In this document: positions 1 to 9,053 of the stretch, piece after piece
Layout of the letters: the number at the start of each line of letters is the position of its first letter
Position numbering within the stretch: the stretch's first letter is position 1
Assembly (NCBI RefSeq): GCF_029866485.1
Contig: NZ_CP092332.1
Coordinates: forward strand, 2,232,001-2,296,000
Direction of reading: 5' to 3'
From: Flavobacterium keumense
GTDB taxonomy: Bacteria; Bacteroidota; Bacteroidia; Flavobacteriales; Flavobacteriaceae
DNA: 64,000 nucleotides
Notes under the pieces: generated by a model
Databases searched by the model: none
Told to the model about the DNA's origin: nothing
What the model saw: only the letters and a program-made list of their open reading frames with translations
Made by a program: the position numbers and the translations under genes

Positions 1-1798
1 ATTATAAGACCTAATGAAATTGAGGTTTGAATATTAAATCGGTTTTCGTTTGCAACAATTTCATATTTAATTTTACCAATCTCCGAAAAGCTATCCAATA
101 TACAAGAAACCAATTCGTCTGTATATGTCTGAAAATCAACTTTGTCTAAATTTTCAGTCATATACAAATTTTGATGGATTAATGCAATTGACGAAATTCT
201 ATTTTGACATTTATCTAAAAACTCAGAAACTGAAACATTTGGAGATTCATTTGCTTGAATATTTAAAATACTTGAAACCAATTGTAAATTATTTTTAACT
301 CTATGGTGTATTTCTTTTAATAAAAGTTCTTTCTCTCTCAATGATTTATTCAACAACTCGTTACTATTTTCTAGTTTTTCGTTTTTGTATTTTAATATTT
401 GTGACACTTTAATTCTAATTCTATAGATATAATAGACAAAAATCAAAATGACCATTAAAATTATAGATACAATAATTGAATTCCTTAAAAATTCTTTTTG
501 TTTTTTAATTTCTAAATCATTTTTTAATTCTTTAATTTTTAAATTTTGAATTTTAAACTCATTATCTTTTACACTATATAATACTTGCAATTCGTTTAAA
601 TTATCTTTTTGATTTAAAATTAATTGTTCAATTTTTTTTTCCTGAAAAATACGTTGGCTCTCAAACGCTTCCTTATATCTATGCAATTTGTATTCTAAGT
701 TTGAAATATCTTCATAAGTTTTCGAATCTACTTCTTTAAATTTTAAATTCTTTCGACATGATTCTAATGCTAACTCATATTGCTTATAAGCAGTCCATAT
801 ATTAGATTTGATACTATTTATATATTTTAAACTATTCTCAACCTCAGGATCTGTTAAATATTTTGGAATTTCTTTTTCTATACTTCTAATCAATTTTGTT
901 GCTTCAAAATTATTTCCTAATTTTTGATATGCGTCAGCTTTAATCAATTTAATTTCAATTAATATTATTAAAGTAAAATCAGTTTTTTCAATTAAATTTA
1001 TTGCTGTATTAGAAAAACGAATTGCTTCAACGTACTTATTAATTCTAATTAAGTTTTTCGCCATGTAAAAATTAAAAACAATTTGATATTCTGGAGCGCT
1101 TTTTAATTCGTCTGGCAATTCATCAATTTCTTTAACATATTTTATTGATTCAGAATAATTTTCTAAATAAAAATATACATCTCCAATAAAAAGGTTGCAC
1201 TGTGCTATTCCATGAAAATTCTTAGTTTTTTGAAAACCATTTAATGCAATTTTTGCATACATTATCGCTCTTTTGTAATTTTTAGTTTCAAAATAATACT
1301 CAGCAATAAAAAAATATAAGTCTCCTAATCCAGATAAATTAGAAAATGATTTAAATAATTTCACTTTGTTTTGAGCTAACTGAAAAGCTTCATAACCTCG
1401 ACCATCATTTTTTAGAAACATACATAGTCTTGAAATTGAATTTAAATAATCATCAAATTTTTTATCCTCATAAAACTCTTTACAGGCCTTTTTTGAATAT
1501 GCTATAGCTAATTTATAATCTGATTTTGAATATTTTATAAACGCAGTATTATAATAAAAATCCCCCATTGCAGACTTTAAATTATATTTCTTAGCATTAT
1601 TGTAAATAATGGTATTGTATCTAATAGCCTTTGTTTCATCCTTATATAAATTATCATTAAATAGTTGCAAATACAATTTATGTTTCCCCTGGACTTATTT
1701 TCCCAGCCCTTAGTTGAGTAATCAAACTATCAATATTTATTTTTTGTGAATATATTTGAAAGCAAGTAAAAAAAAAGAATATATATATAATTCTCATG
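1..1798 (-). pseudogene. TPR-containing sensor histidine kinase (HisKA_2 type), frameshifted and cut by the window edge
   Basis: The minus-strand reading starts at 1798 with a signal-peptide-like MRIIYIFFFFTCFQIYSQ, then stops at 1678-1680. One base out of frame, just after a four-base C run (1686-1689 on +), a long open frame continues to the window edge. It encodes helical TPR-like segments (about 1680-800), a coiled coil, one membrane segment near 420-480 (NSIIVSIILMVILIFVYYIY) and the phospho-acceptor box LLLKEIHHRVKNNLQ near 300-330, which is the HisKA_2 signature. The ATPase domain lies outside the window. Removing one base from the C run restores ISPGKHKLYLQ, so the lesion is one extra base there. 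This could be a real inactivation or a sequencing error. It is likely an outer-signal sensor of the Bacteroidota two-component type; its partner is unseen. Confidence 0.75.
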
Positions 1799-2057
1799 GG
1801 GTGATTTTTATTCATAATTTTAGAAGCTAGTAGATATTAAAATTGGTTAAACTAAAAAAGGCTTTTTTTTAATGTTCATTAAATAAATTCAATCATAATA
1901 TAAAAAAGCAATATTTAACTTAAAAAACATCTTATTAACACAAATTAAATATATTTAACTATTAATGTATATAAACAACAAACATATTAATTATATATAC
2001 ATATATTATATTTATAAGTTACTAAAAAAATTAAATATTTACTTAAAGTTATGTATT
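1799..2057. other. AT-rich intergenic stretch
   Basis: No coding frame, hairpin terminator or clear promoter was recognised here. The stretch is very rich in A and T and separates the kinase start from the left end of a decayed IS1-family copy. Confidence 0.5.
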
Positions 2058-2894
2058 GTAATGTATCAAAATTAGTGATGGCTCAAAATTTATAAGTTAC
2101 TATATTGATAATCAATATTTAAGTTAATTTATTTTACAAAAGGGAGGACAAACAGCCTCTACTTTTGAATATTTGGTATAGCTTAAATCTTTTAAAAATG
2201 GCTTTTTGTCAGTCCTCATGTATCAAAATTAGTGATATTAAAATTTGTCCTAATTGTAATGCTCCTACCCTTATTAATAATGGTTTTACTGCTAACCAAA
2301 AACAATAATTTTATTGTAAGACATGTACGAAACGGTGTATTGATTTTTATACAAGTAAGGGTTGTCGTAAAGAAATCAATACCTGTATCATAATGCTTAT
2401 TAAAGAAGGAATGGGAATTAGAAGTATTGCTAGAGTTTTAGGTATCTCTACCTCCACTTTACTAAAACGGATAGTATTATCTCTAAAGGAGTTCAATCGC
2501 CACACATTAGTCCGGGTCAAATCTATGAAGTAGACGAGATGAGAACTTTTTTAAGACATAAAGGCAAGGTAATCTGGATTGTTTATGCTTTAGATCGGGT
2601 CAACAAAAATGTAATCAGTTTTGCAGTTGGTTCAAGAACCAAGAAAACACCCAATCAAGTTATTAAAACCGTAGTACTTTCCAATCCCAAGAGGATTTAT
2701 ACTGATGGATTGATTCACTACAAATTTTTAATTCATAAAATATTCATAAAGTCACCCGCTTTGGAACCAATAGAATTGAAAGAAAGAATTTGAGCCTCCG
2801 AACTCAATTGAAACGCCTCAATAGAAGGTCAATTTGTTTCTCCAAAAGTTTGATTATACTCAGCGTAGTGCTAAGGATTTATTTTTGGTTGTAG
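2058..2894 (+). mobile_element. Decayed IS1-family element (copy 1)
   Basis: The left end GTAATGTATCAAAATTAG (2058 onward) fits the IS1-type terminus, which in E. coli begins GGTAATG or GGTGATG. It is followed by a stem-loop leader (about 2140-2175) and a broken transposase gene. Sequence similarity to the second copy (14470-15309) runs from this end to the transposase stop codon and then ceases. No matching right inverted repeat and no target duplication was found. Confidence 0.75.
2198..2894 (+). pseudogene. IS1-family transposase, inactivated
   Basis: Translation starts MAFCQSSCIKISDIKICPNC, a zinc-ribbon start equivalent to InsA. It is interrupted by TAA at 2306-2308, by a one-base loss near 2480 and by another near 2740. 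Joined across frames it matches the intact copy at 14470-15168, including the acidic motif YEVDEMRTF, the YTDGLIHY motif and the C-terminal RIERKNLSLRTQLKRLNR that is typical of InsB. Three separate lesions mean the gene cannot make an active enzyme. A fragment of 84 codons at 2539-2793 remains open only by chance. Confidence 0.85.
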
Positions 2895-2936
2895 TTTTTT
2901 TAATTTTTAAACCTAAACATTATTTATAAAATGATT

Positions 2937-3067
2937 CTAACGGGTTGCAGATTTGAGATGGGCGGGATTTTTACCACTAATGCACATTCGGAGAACTGAA
3001 CTTCCACCTTGCACAAAAGTTTCAACGAAGAACTAAACCTCGCCTATTGCAAATGTGCTGTTATGGG
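2937..3067. repeat. attC-like imperfect palindrome downstream of the ATPase gene
   Basis: The outer ends are complementary: CTAACGGGTTGCAGATTTG at the left and CAAATGTGCTGTTATGGG at the right. The inner part (GGGCGGGATTTTT against AAACCTCGCC) extends the imperfect stem to about 33 bp per arm. In the sense of the ATPase gene it starts 12 bases after the stop codon with CCCATAAC and ends with GTTAGAA, close to the RYYYAAC and GTTRRRY boxes of integron attC sites, though neither box matches exactly. A palindromic insertion remnant is the alternative. Confidence 0.45.
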
Positions 3068-3079
3068 CTGGCCTTCTTT

Positions 3080-5263
3080 TCACGCTAATGTTTTTAAGTC
3101 TTTATACAATGTTTTTAAATGGTCGTCTGTTAAGTCCATTAGAGGCTCATACATAAATGAATTAACGTGTATGTTTTCCGCTGTCATTAGATTTACTCTG
3201 TCTAAAATGGCAATGTTATCAGTTTCGTTTGGAAATTCAGTTCTATACTTCTCTACGATTTGTCCTGTGACTTTTTTTAATATGTGATTATGAAAATTTG
3301 GGTCAGTTATTTTTGATATAATAAACTTTTCTGCATAAAGTCTTATACCAATTGAAATACAGATTTTATACTTTATGTCCAACGGATTTCCGTCTGCCAG
3401 ATTGGATATTTCTTCTGCTTTGGCAAGGATTAGGTCATAAACTTTGTCCGCAGAGTTTACTTTTGTTTTAGTCTGTTGAAATGTAGCGTTAAAAATATCT
3501 AATACAGATTGAATTGTTAAGTCTTCCGTTTTGTCAATTCCTTCATCAGCCCTTTCAGGCTTCATATGGAGCAATGAAGTTAAAAGTAGATATTGATTAT
3601 TTTCATCACTGATAGTAAATTCAATTAAGTTTCTAACGAATGGAATACAGGCAATAAAGGTAAAATCACAACTATCATAATTACTTCTTAGATTTGGAAA
3701 TACATCTCGTTTTTCACCAATAATAAGTTCTATTTCACCTGCTCTTCTGATTGAAGTCCAATTTCCTTGGTGGTTAATTTTTGCACCTAATCTGCTTTTG
3801 ATAGTTTTGTAAAAATCGAAATTGTGAGTAAGGACAATCATAAAAAAATGTGGGTCGTCCAACACATCTTTTAGATACTCAATTATTGCGTATTTATTCT
3901 TGTAATCGAAAGAGTCTGCAATATCATCAACAATTACAAGTTGGTTTTTATATAGCTTCCTTCTTGTTTCAATTTGAAAAATAATGTTTAACAAATAGAA
4001 CACACGCTGTTCACCTGTGCTAAGTGATTCTTGTAATTCTGCTCCGCCTAAAAGTTTTGTGTCGTCTGGTCCATTGCCATCAGTGTATTTGAATAATAAT
4101 GAAGCTGGCTCGCTATTAAGAATTACATCTTCTTGGTTTTTTATATGAACTTCAAAGGGAACCGTAAATCTTCTCTTAAATATATCTATTACCTTCTTCC
4201 AATCTTTTTGTTCCTTTTTTGCTTCTAAGATTATTTTGTCGCGTTGTTCAGAAGTATCTTTGTGGAGTTTTAATAGAACATTGAATTCGCTTTTAAACTT
4301 TGCCAAGTAGTTTAGAATGAGTTTTTTCTTGAAATTTGATAAATCTGCAAATTCCTTGATGATTTCTTGATTCTCTTCAATGTAACTTCTAAACTTTCTT
4401 AATTCAGCATTGCTATTCAATGATTTGTCAATTTCATTGAACTTGTTTGCTAACTCAGGGTCTTTAAGAACTTTTTCCTTCTCACTAAAGATTAAATCTT
4501 CAAGTTCTTTGGCATTTGTGATTTCCTGCTCTTTGATTTTAACTTTATGATTTGCGGAAAAGAAATTATTGTCTTTAAGTGATTTTGTTACTGTGTCAGC
4601 ATTGTAGTGATTGAAAGTCCCTTTCATAAAAAGGGAGTTGTTCTCATTAACCAGGCTGTCATAAACTTTTATGTACTCCTTAATTTTTGATTTGAAATCT
4701 TTACTCTCAAGAAACTTGATGGATTTGTCATTGAATACTTCTGAATACTGGATATTTGAGTAGATTGGTTCTTTTATGTCATTAATTTCCGTGTCATAGG
4801 TTTCAAACATTTTAAATAGGTCTTGCTTAAAAACCGATGTGATTTCACTTTCGACTTGATTTGCTTTAATTCCAAATAATGGCTGAATTTGTTTTAAGAA
4901 TTCATATTTAGATTCATTTAGTTTTAAGTTTATCGTATCGTATTCATTTTTGAGTTTTTCATTTGCAAGAATTGTCGAGGCTTCATTGAACTCTGCCGAT
5001 TTCATTCTTTGTATAACAAAAATTTCATCCTTGTCGATATCAACTCCATCAACTTTTACTTCTCTGTGATTTACTCTATGAGAGAATATTCTGTCCTTAG
5101 AAACTCGTCCTTCTGCAATATCTTCCAATGTCAATGCAAGAGAAGATTTCATAACACCGTTCGGAGCATAAACAAGTTGTGTTTTGGATTGTCCAAAGTT
5201 GAATTTGTGTTTAAATCGTCTTATGCCGTAACAGTTTTCTAAGTGGATTTCTAATTCTGTCAT
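3080..5263 (-). CDS. AAA/ABC-type ATPase (AAA_13-like, RloC/PtuA style), probable defence gene
   Basis: A 727-residue SMC/ABC-like ATPase. It has a P-loop YAPNGVMKSS near residue 32-41, a long helical middle (about 100-350) consistent with a coiled coil, an ABC signature LSTGEQ at 414-419, a Walker B LVIVDDIAD at 442-450 and an H-loop LTHN near 478. The P-loop has Met where Gly is usual before Lys (GxMKS rather than GxGKS). The C-terminal 230 residues are not recognised; no HNH nuclease motif was seen. Proteins of this build are frequent in anti-phage systems (RloC, Septu PtuA, others), but no partner gene adjoins it. It is a single gene between an attC-like palindrome and a divergent recombinase, which fits a mobile cassette. 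The precise function is unknown. Confidence 0.8.
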   Translation of the reverse strand: MTELEIHLENCYGIRRFKHKFNFGQSKTQLVYAPNGVMKSSLALTLEDIAEGRVSKDRIFSHRVNHREVKVDGVDIDKDEIFVIQRMKSAEFNEASTILANEKLKNEYDTINLKLNESKYEFLKQIQPLFGIKANQVESEITSVFKQDLFKMFETYDTEINDIKEPIYSNIQYSEVFNDKSIKFLESKDFKSKIKEYIKVYDSLVNENNSLFMKGTFNHYNADTVTKSLKDNNFFSANHKVKIKEQEITNAKELEDLIFSEKEKVLKDPELANKFNEIDKSLNSNAELRKFRSYIEENQEIIKEFADLSNFKKKLILNYLAKFKSEFNVLLKLHKDTSEQRDKIILEAKKEQKDWKKVIDIFKRRFTVPFEVHIKNQEDVILNSEPASLLFKYTDGNGPDDTKLLGGAELQESLSTGEQRVFYLLNIIFQIETRRKLYKNQLVIVDDIADSFDYKNKYAIIEYLKDVLDDPHFFMIVLTHNFDFYKTIKSRLGAKINHQGNWTSIRRAGEIELIIGEKRDVFPNLRSNYDSCDFTFIACIPFVRNLIEFTISDENNQYLLLTSLLHMKPERADEGIDKTEDLTIQSVLDIFNATFQQTKTKVNSADKVYDLILAKAEEISNLADGNPLDIKYKICISIGIRLYAEKFIISKITDPNFHNHILKKVTGQIVEKYRTEFPNETDNIAILDRVNLMTAENIHVNSFMYEPLMDLTDDHLKTLYKDLKTLA

Positions 5264-5323
5264 TAGGTTTTATTTTATCTGTTGGTGTCTTTTAGGCTTG
5301 CCCAAAACACCCAAATATAAGCA

Positions 5324-5357
5324 TTGCGTACATTCGAATTTACAAACTTGCGTACAT
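5324..5357. repeat. Pair of 10-bp direct repeats between ATPase and recombinase genes
   Basis: TTGCGTACAT occurs at 5324-5333 and again at 5348-5357, a spacing of 24 bp or about two helical turns, within the 225-bp gap between the divergent ATPase and recombinase genes. In an integron-like reading this is where attI would lie. It could equally be a regulator or recombinase binding site. Nothing else was recognised in the gap. Confidence 0.45.
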
Positions 5358-5488
5358 CCATTTAATGATTAAATTATTTATTGCGAGAAATACCCCATTT
5401 CAATACAAAAAACAAAAAAACGTGTAGGCAAACTAATTTATTAGACGCAGGTTTATTATTTTTACAATCCCAACCCAAATCGATTACT

Positions 5489-6331
5489 ATGAATATTCAA
5501 GATTACTTGCAAAGCTTTACTGAGCGTTTACAAATTCAACGCTACAGCCCCTCCTCTATCAAGAACTATAATAGCAACTTGTTCCAATTTTTAACAATGC
5601 CTTCTCATAAGTATGCCTCAGCCGAAGAAATTGAAATAGACGCAATAGAGCAATACATTTTTTGGAAAATCAAAAAAGATAACATCAGTGCTTCTCATCA
5701 ACGCATCATTTTGGCTAGCATTGCCAAATTTTATGAGTTGGTATTCGACAAAAGAGTAAATCTAAAACATCTTTATCCACAAAGGAAAGAACATAAACTA
5801 CCCAACTATTTAACCTTTAATGAAGTAAAGAAAATCATTGAAGTGACCCATAATTTAAAACACAAAAGTATCATCATGTTATTGTACTCTGGTGGCTTGC
5901 GACTTAGTGAAGTCATTAATTTAAAAATAACGGATATTGATTCAAACTCTATGACCATTACTATTCGTCAAGCTAAAGGCAAGAAAGACCGTCAAGTAAT
6001 GCTGTCAGAGAAATTTTTGTTAATTATTAGACAATATTTCTTAAAATACCAACCTAGCTGTTACTTATATGAAGGACAAAATAACGTACAATACTCAGGA
6101 AGAAGTATTCAACAAATAGTGAAAGAAAGCGCAATAAAATCAGGTATAAACAAAACCGTTTCGCCTCATATTCTTAGGCGTAGCTTTGCAAACCATTTAC
6201 TGGAAGCTGGAACAGATATTCGTTATATCCAGGAACTTTTAGGGCATAACCATTTAAAAACAACCCAAATTTATACTCATATTTCAGATGTGGCAAAAAG
6301 CAAGATTAAAAGTCCTTTGGATCGATTGTAA
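5489..6331 (+). CDS. XerC/D-like tyrosine recombinase (small integrase)
   Basis: 280 residues from ATG at 5489; an upstream in-frame TTG at 5381 would add 36 residues that do not look like part of the family. It has an N-terminal SAM-like core-binding domain (about 1-90) and a catalytic domain with Arg138 (GGLRLSEV), a beta-hairpin Lys near 163-166 (KGKKDR), His227/Arg230 (HILR), His253 (LGH) and nucleophile Tyr262 (IYTH). All six catalytic positions are present, so it should be active. The extra helix domain of classical IntI is not visible between patches II and III, so it resembles the XerC/D type often labelled integron integrase in Bacteroidota. It is divergent from the ATPase gene and 110 bp before cas1. 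Confidence 0.85.
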   Translation: MNIQDYLQSFTERLQIQRYSPSSIKNYNSNLFQFLTMPSHKYASAEEIEIDAIEQYIFWKIKKDNISASHQRIILASIAKFYELVFDKRVNLKHLYPQRKEHKLPNYLTFNEVKKIIEVTHNLKHKSIIMLLYSGGLRLSEVINLKITDIDSNSMTITIRQAKGKKDRQVMLSEKFLLIIRQYFLKYQPSCYLYEGQNNVQYSGRSIQQIVKESAIKSGINKTVSPHILRRSFANHLLEAGTDIRYIQELLGHNHLKTTQIYTHISDVAKSKIKSPLDRL

Positions 6332-6441
6332 GGATTGGAGTTAGGTTAATATTGAATTTTTAATTTTAATTGACGCTCAAATCAGTAGACTAAATTACTG
6401 TGGCAATAAAGCTAATTACGTCAAAATAAACCACTAAAGCT

Positions 6442-7341
6442 ATGTTAAAAAAGACTATTCTAATCGAAAACAAATCTTCTATTTCTGTAAAAAAATTTCA
6501 ATTAATTATCAAATCTGAAATAAGAGAAAGTTCAATTCCTATTGAGGAAATTGGGTTTTTAATACTTGACCATCCTGAAACGTATTTAAGTATCCCAGCA
6601 ATGAATTTATTAGTAGAGAATAATACTGCAATTATTATTTGCTCCTCTAATCATTTGCCTAATGGAATGTTTTTAAATCTCAACAGCCATAACACACAAC
6701 AAGAGATTTTTAAACATCAAATTAATACATCTATACCTTTAAAAAAGCAATTATGGCAGCAAACCATTATAGAGAAAATTACAAATCAAGGAATTCTATT
6801 AGAGAAAATAGAAAAATCCAAAAATCAGTTTGAATTTCTAGCTTCGAAAGTATTGAGTGGTGATACTACTAATATGGAAGCTGTAGCAGCAAGTCAATAT
6901 TGGAAACGTTTTTTCGAAACGGGATTTAAACGAGAGCGTTTTGGTAATTATCCAAATAATTTTTTGAATTATGGTTATGCTATTTTAAGAGCAGCTACCG
7001 CTAGAGCATTGTCTGGAAGCGGATTATTAAATACTTTGGGAATTCATCATAAGAGTAAATATAATGCTTTTGCACTGGCAGACGATATTATGGAACCGTT
7101 TAGACCAATTGTAGATGAAGCTGTTTTACACATCATGCAAAAATATGAGGAACAAGAACTGAACACAAAAATTAAAGCCGAACTTTTACAAATTTTAACA
7201 AGAACAGTCTACTTCGAAACAGAAAAAAGTCCTTTGATGGTCGCTTTGCAAAAAACAGCTAGCTCCTTACAACAATGCTACACGGGCGAACGAAAGAAAA
7301 TTAAATATCCTAAACTATGGAACTCAACGGATACAGAATAA
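6442..7341 (+). CDS. cas1: CRISPR-associated endonuclease Cas1 (type II-C)
   Basis: A 299-residue integrase that with Cas2 inserts new spacers. Metal ligands expected for the family are visible: Glu146 (TNMEAVAAS), His202/203 (GIHHKSKYNAF) and Asp215 (LADDIMEPFRP). The N-terminal beta domain ends near ESSIPIEEIGFLILDHPE. Length and sequence fit type II Cas1. cas2 overlaps the 3' end, so the two are surely co-transcribed. cas9 is not in this operon; it lies beyond the array on the other strand. Confidence 0.95.
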   Translation: MLKKTILIENKSSISVKKFQLIIKSEIRESSIPIEEIGFLILDHPETYLSIPAMNLLVENNTAIIICSSNHLPNGMFLNLNSHNTQQEIFKHQINTSIPLKKQLWQQTIIEKITNQGILLEKIEKSKNQFEFLASKVLSGDTTNMEAVAASQYWKRFFETGFKRERFGNYPNNFLNYGYAILRAATARALSGSGLLNTLGIHHKSKYNAFALADDIMEPFRPIVDEAVLHIMQKYEEQELNTKIKAELLQILTRTVYFETEKSPLMVALQKTASSLQQCYTGERKKIKYPKLWNSTDTE

Positions 7342-7646
7342 TGTGGTTGTTTGTGTTTTTTGATTTGCCTACAGAAACCAAAAAAGATAAAAAAAACGCT
7401 TCTGGCTTTCGAAATAATTTACTAAAAGATGGTTTTAGCATGATGCAATATTCTGTTTACGTTAGGCATTGTGCTAGTGGAGAGAGTGCTGATGTTCATG
7501 AAAAACGCATCAATAGACTACTACCGCCTTTAGGAAAAGTGAGTGTTTTACGCATAACCGACAAACAGTTTGGGAATATTACTAACTTTTGGGGTCAAGC
7601 CGAAGTGCCTAAAGCTCCCCAACCCACACAACTCGAATTGTTTTGA
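7317..7646 (+). CDS. cas2: CRISPR-associated Cas2 (type II-C)
   Basis: 109 residues. The ferredoxin-like core starts GYRIMWLFVFFDLPTETKKD, with the conserved first-strand Asp, and continues LLKDGFSMMQYSVYVRHC. The start at 7317 overlaps cas1 by 25 bases. A second ATG at 7341, inside TAATG, would remove eight residues. I prefer the upstream start because type II-C Cas2 proteins usually have a short NGYRIMW-like lead-in. It is the structural partner of Cas1 in adaptation. A hairpin terminator follows directly. Confidence 0.93.
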   Translation: MELNGYRIMWLFVFFDLPTETKKDKKNASGFRNNLLKDGFSMMQYSVYVRHCASGESADVHEKRINRLLPPLGKVSVLRITDKQFGNITNFWGQAEVPKAPQPTQLELF

Positions 7647-7650
7647 AAAC

Positions 7651-7699
7651 AAAAAATGCCTCAATACAGACTTATCAATCCTGTAAAGAGGCATTTTTT
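7651..7699 (+). terminator. Intrinsic terminator after cas1-cas2
   Basis: Stem AAAAAATGCCTC pairs with GAGGCATTTTTT, with a second inner stem TACAG/CTGTA, followed by a T-run. It closes the cas1-cas2 operon about 50 bp before the first CRISPR repeat, so the array is unlikely to be read mainly from the cas promoter. Confidence 0.85.
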
Positions 7700-7751
7700 A
7701 TAACGATATTTACACTTAATCCTTTGAATACTAAAAGGTCACAAGCCAACT

Positions 7752-8448
7752 AATATCGTGTTTTCTAATCTTTAATCAAACCACAACTGTGTAACTCTAC
7801 AAATAATACATTTAGAGAATATCGTGTTTTCTAATCTTTAATCAAACCACAACGTATCGTTAACCAATTAAAACAAATCACTAAATATCGTGTTTTCTAA
7901 TCTTTAATCAAACCACAACCGGTTGTACTCCGTCTTTTCTTTCTGTGTAAATATCGTGTTTTCTAATCTTTAATCAAACCACAACAATGAAGATGTCGCC
8001 AAAGGAAATACAGCTAATATCGTGTTTTCTAATCTTTAATCAAACCACAACAAACAAATATTTGTAATTGTATTTAAGACAAATATCGTGTTTTCTAATC
8101 TTTAATCAAACCACAACATCCACGTAATTTCCATACATTAACCTGTTAATATCGTGTTTTCTAATCTTTAATCAAACCACAACGTATTTGCACAGCAAGC
8201 ACCAACAACAGATAATATCGTGTTTTCTAATCTTTAATCAAACCACAACGAGCAATTTAAATACAACGACCAAACAAGTAATATCGTGTTTTCTAATCTT
8301 TAATCAAACCACAACGTTTTGTATTTTAACTTCAATTTGTCCTAAAATATCGTGTTTTCTAATCTTTAATCAAACCACAACGTTGTGGTTCATTTGAGTA
8401 TCAGCATAACTAAATATCGTGTTTTCTAATCTTTAATCGAACCACAAA
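7752..8448 (-). CRISPR. Type II-C CRISPR array: 11 repeats, 10 spacers
   Basis: 36-bp repeats start at 7752, 7818, 7884, 7950, 8016, 8082, 8148, 8214, 8280, 8346 and 8413. On + each begins AATATCGTGTTTTCTAATC and ends AATCAAACCACAAC. Nine spacers are 30 bp; the last is 31 bp. The repeat at 8413-8448 is degenerate (A to G within ATCGAACC and last base A), marking the old end, so spacer entry is probably at the cas2 side. The crRNA sense, judged from the GTTGTGG start that pairs with the tracrRNA, is the minus strand. This gives crRNA transcription running from the degenerate end toward cas2. A 69-codon open frame inside the array is an artefact of the repeat. Confidence 0.98.
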
Positions 8449-8530
8449 TGAAAATCCGTTGCAGAAAATCGGAAGATTTTCCGTTATGGTTTGGCTGTTT
8501 AAGAATATGAAAATTGTATGTCAATGAACT
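8449..8530. other. Array-proximal gap with a short hairpin
   Basis: GAAAATC-GGAA-GATTTTC forms a perfect 7-bp stem with a tetraloop near 8468-8485, flanked by CCGTTGCA and CCGTTATGG. There is no U-run, so it is not an obvious terminator. In crRNA sense it lies just upstream of the array, where a promoter might be expected; no TAnnTTTG was found. Confidence 0.4.
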
Positions 8531-8806
8531 TTAAAAATCTTGTCTACCAATAATTGTGATAATTTCAATTTCATCACCTTTAACATTGAAATATATAGTA
8601 TCCACACCACAAACACAAAATCTATCAATTTTATTATACTTGGTGTTTGCAGGAAACATAAAAGGATTAGAGGCTATTTTATTGAAACATTCATATAGAG
8701 CATCATAATATTTTGATGCTTGTAAAGCTCCAAATTGCCCAAGACCATATTCAAATATTCTAATAATGTCGCCCTCTGCCTCAATAGATAATTTATAATG
8801 ATACAT
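8531..8806 (-). CDS. RelE/ParE-family toxin
   Basis: 91 residues with the ParE fold pattern: MYHYKLSIEAEGDIIRIFEY, a helical pair with FGALQASKYYDALYECFNKIASNP, then strands ending YFNVKGDEIEIITIIGRQDF. ParE toxins poison gyrase; RelE relatives cut mRNA. The sequence does not settle which applies. Its start overlaps the antitoxin gene by 14 bases, the usual order being antitoxin first. The pair sits between the CRISPR array and cas9. Confidence 0.85.
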   Translation of the reverse strand: MYHYKLSIEAEGDIIRIFEYGLGQFGALQASKYYDALYECFNKIASNPFMFPANTKYNKIDRFCVCGVDTIYFNVKGDEIEIITIIGRQDF

Positions 8807-9038
8807 TGAAACGCTTTTTTATTTCTTCAAAAAGTTCCTCTTTAGATTTTGTGCTAAATCCACTATTTAAACCCCGATCTATTTTCATTTGAACATATTC
8901 ATGATATGCCTCCCGCTCGCGGGCTTGCTTGATTAAATAATTTACCGCTTCACTTTTACTGGTAAATTCTTCCTTAGCTACTTGTTCTTTTAACCATTCA
9001 TCGTTTTGGTTGGCTAGGGTAATACTTTGTCGTGCCAT
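8793..9038 (-). CDS. ParD-like ribbon-helix-helix antitoxin
   Basis: 81 residues from ATG at 9038 (MARQSITLANQNDEWLKEQV). A longer frame from 9080 would run through the operator-like palindrome at 9054-9071 and is unlikely. The N-terminal RQSITLANQNDEWL strand and the helices with FTSKSEAVNYLIKQARERE fit a ParD/CopG ribbon-helix-helix DNA-binding domain. The charged C-terminal tail (about 50-81) is expected to wrap the toxin. Probably represses its own operon. Confidence 0.87.
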   Translation of the reverse strand: MARQSITLANQNDEWLKEQVAKEEFTSKSEAVNYLIKQAREREAYHEYVQMKIDRGLNSGFSTKSKEELFEEIKKRFNVSL

Positions 9039-9053
9039 GATATTTTTATTAAG

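Noticed and set aside
3009..3287. 92-codon plus-strand frame
   Set aside because: Runs from the attC-like palindrome into the antisense of the ATPase gene; no protein-like features.
5489..6331. Calling the recombinase a classical integron integrase IntI
   Set aside because: The IntI-specific insertion between patches II and III is not visible, so only an integron-like label is justified.
8188..8397. 69-codon open frame
   Set aside because: It lies wholly in the CRISPR array; its repeated SCFLIFNQTTT segments are translated repeats.
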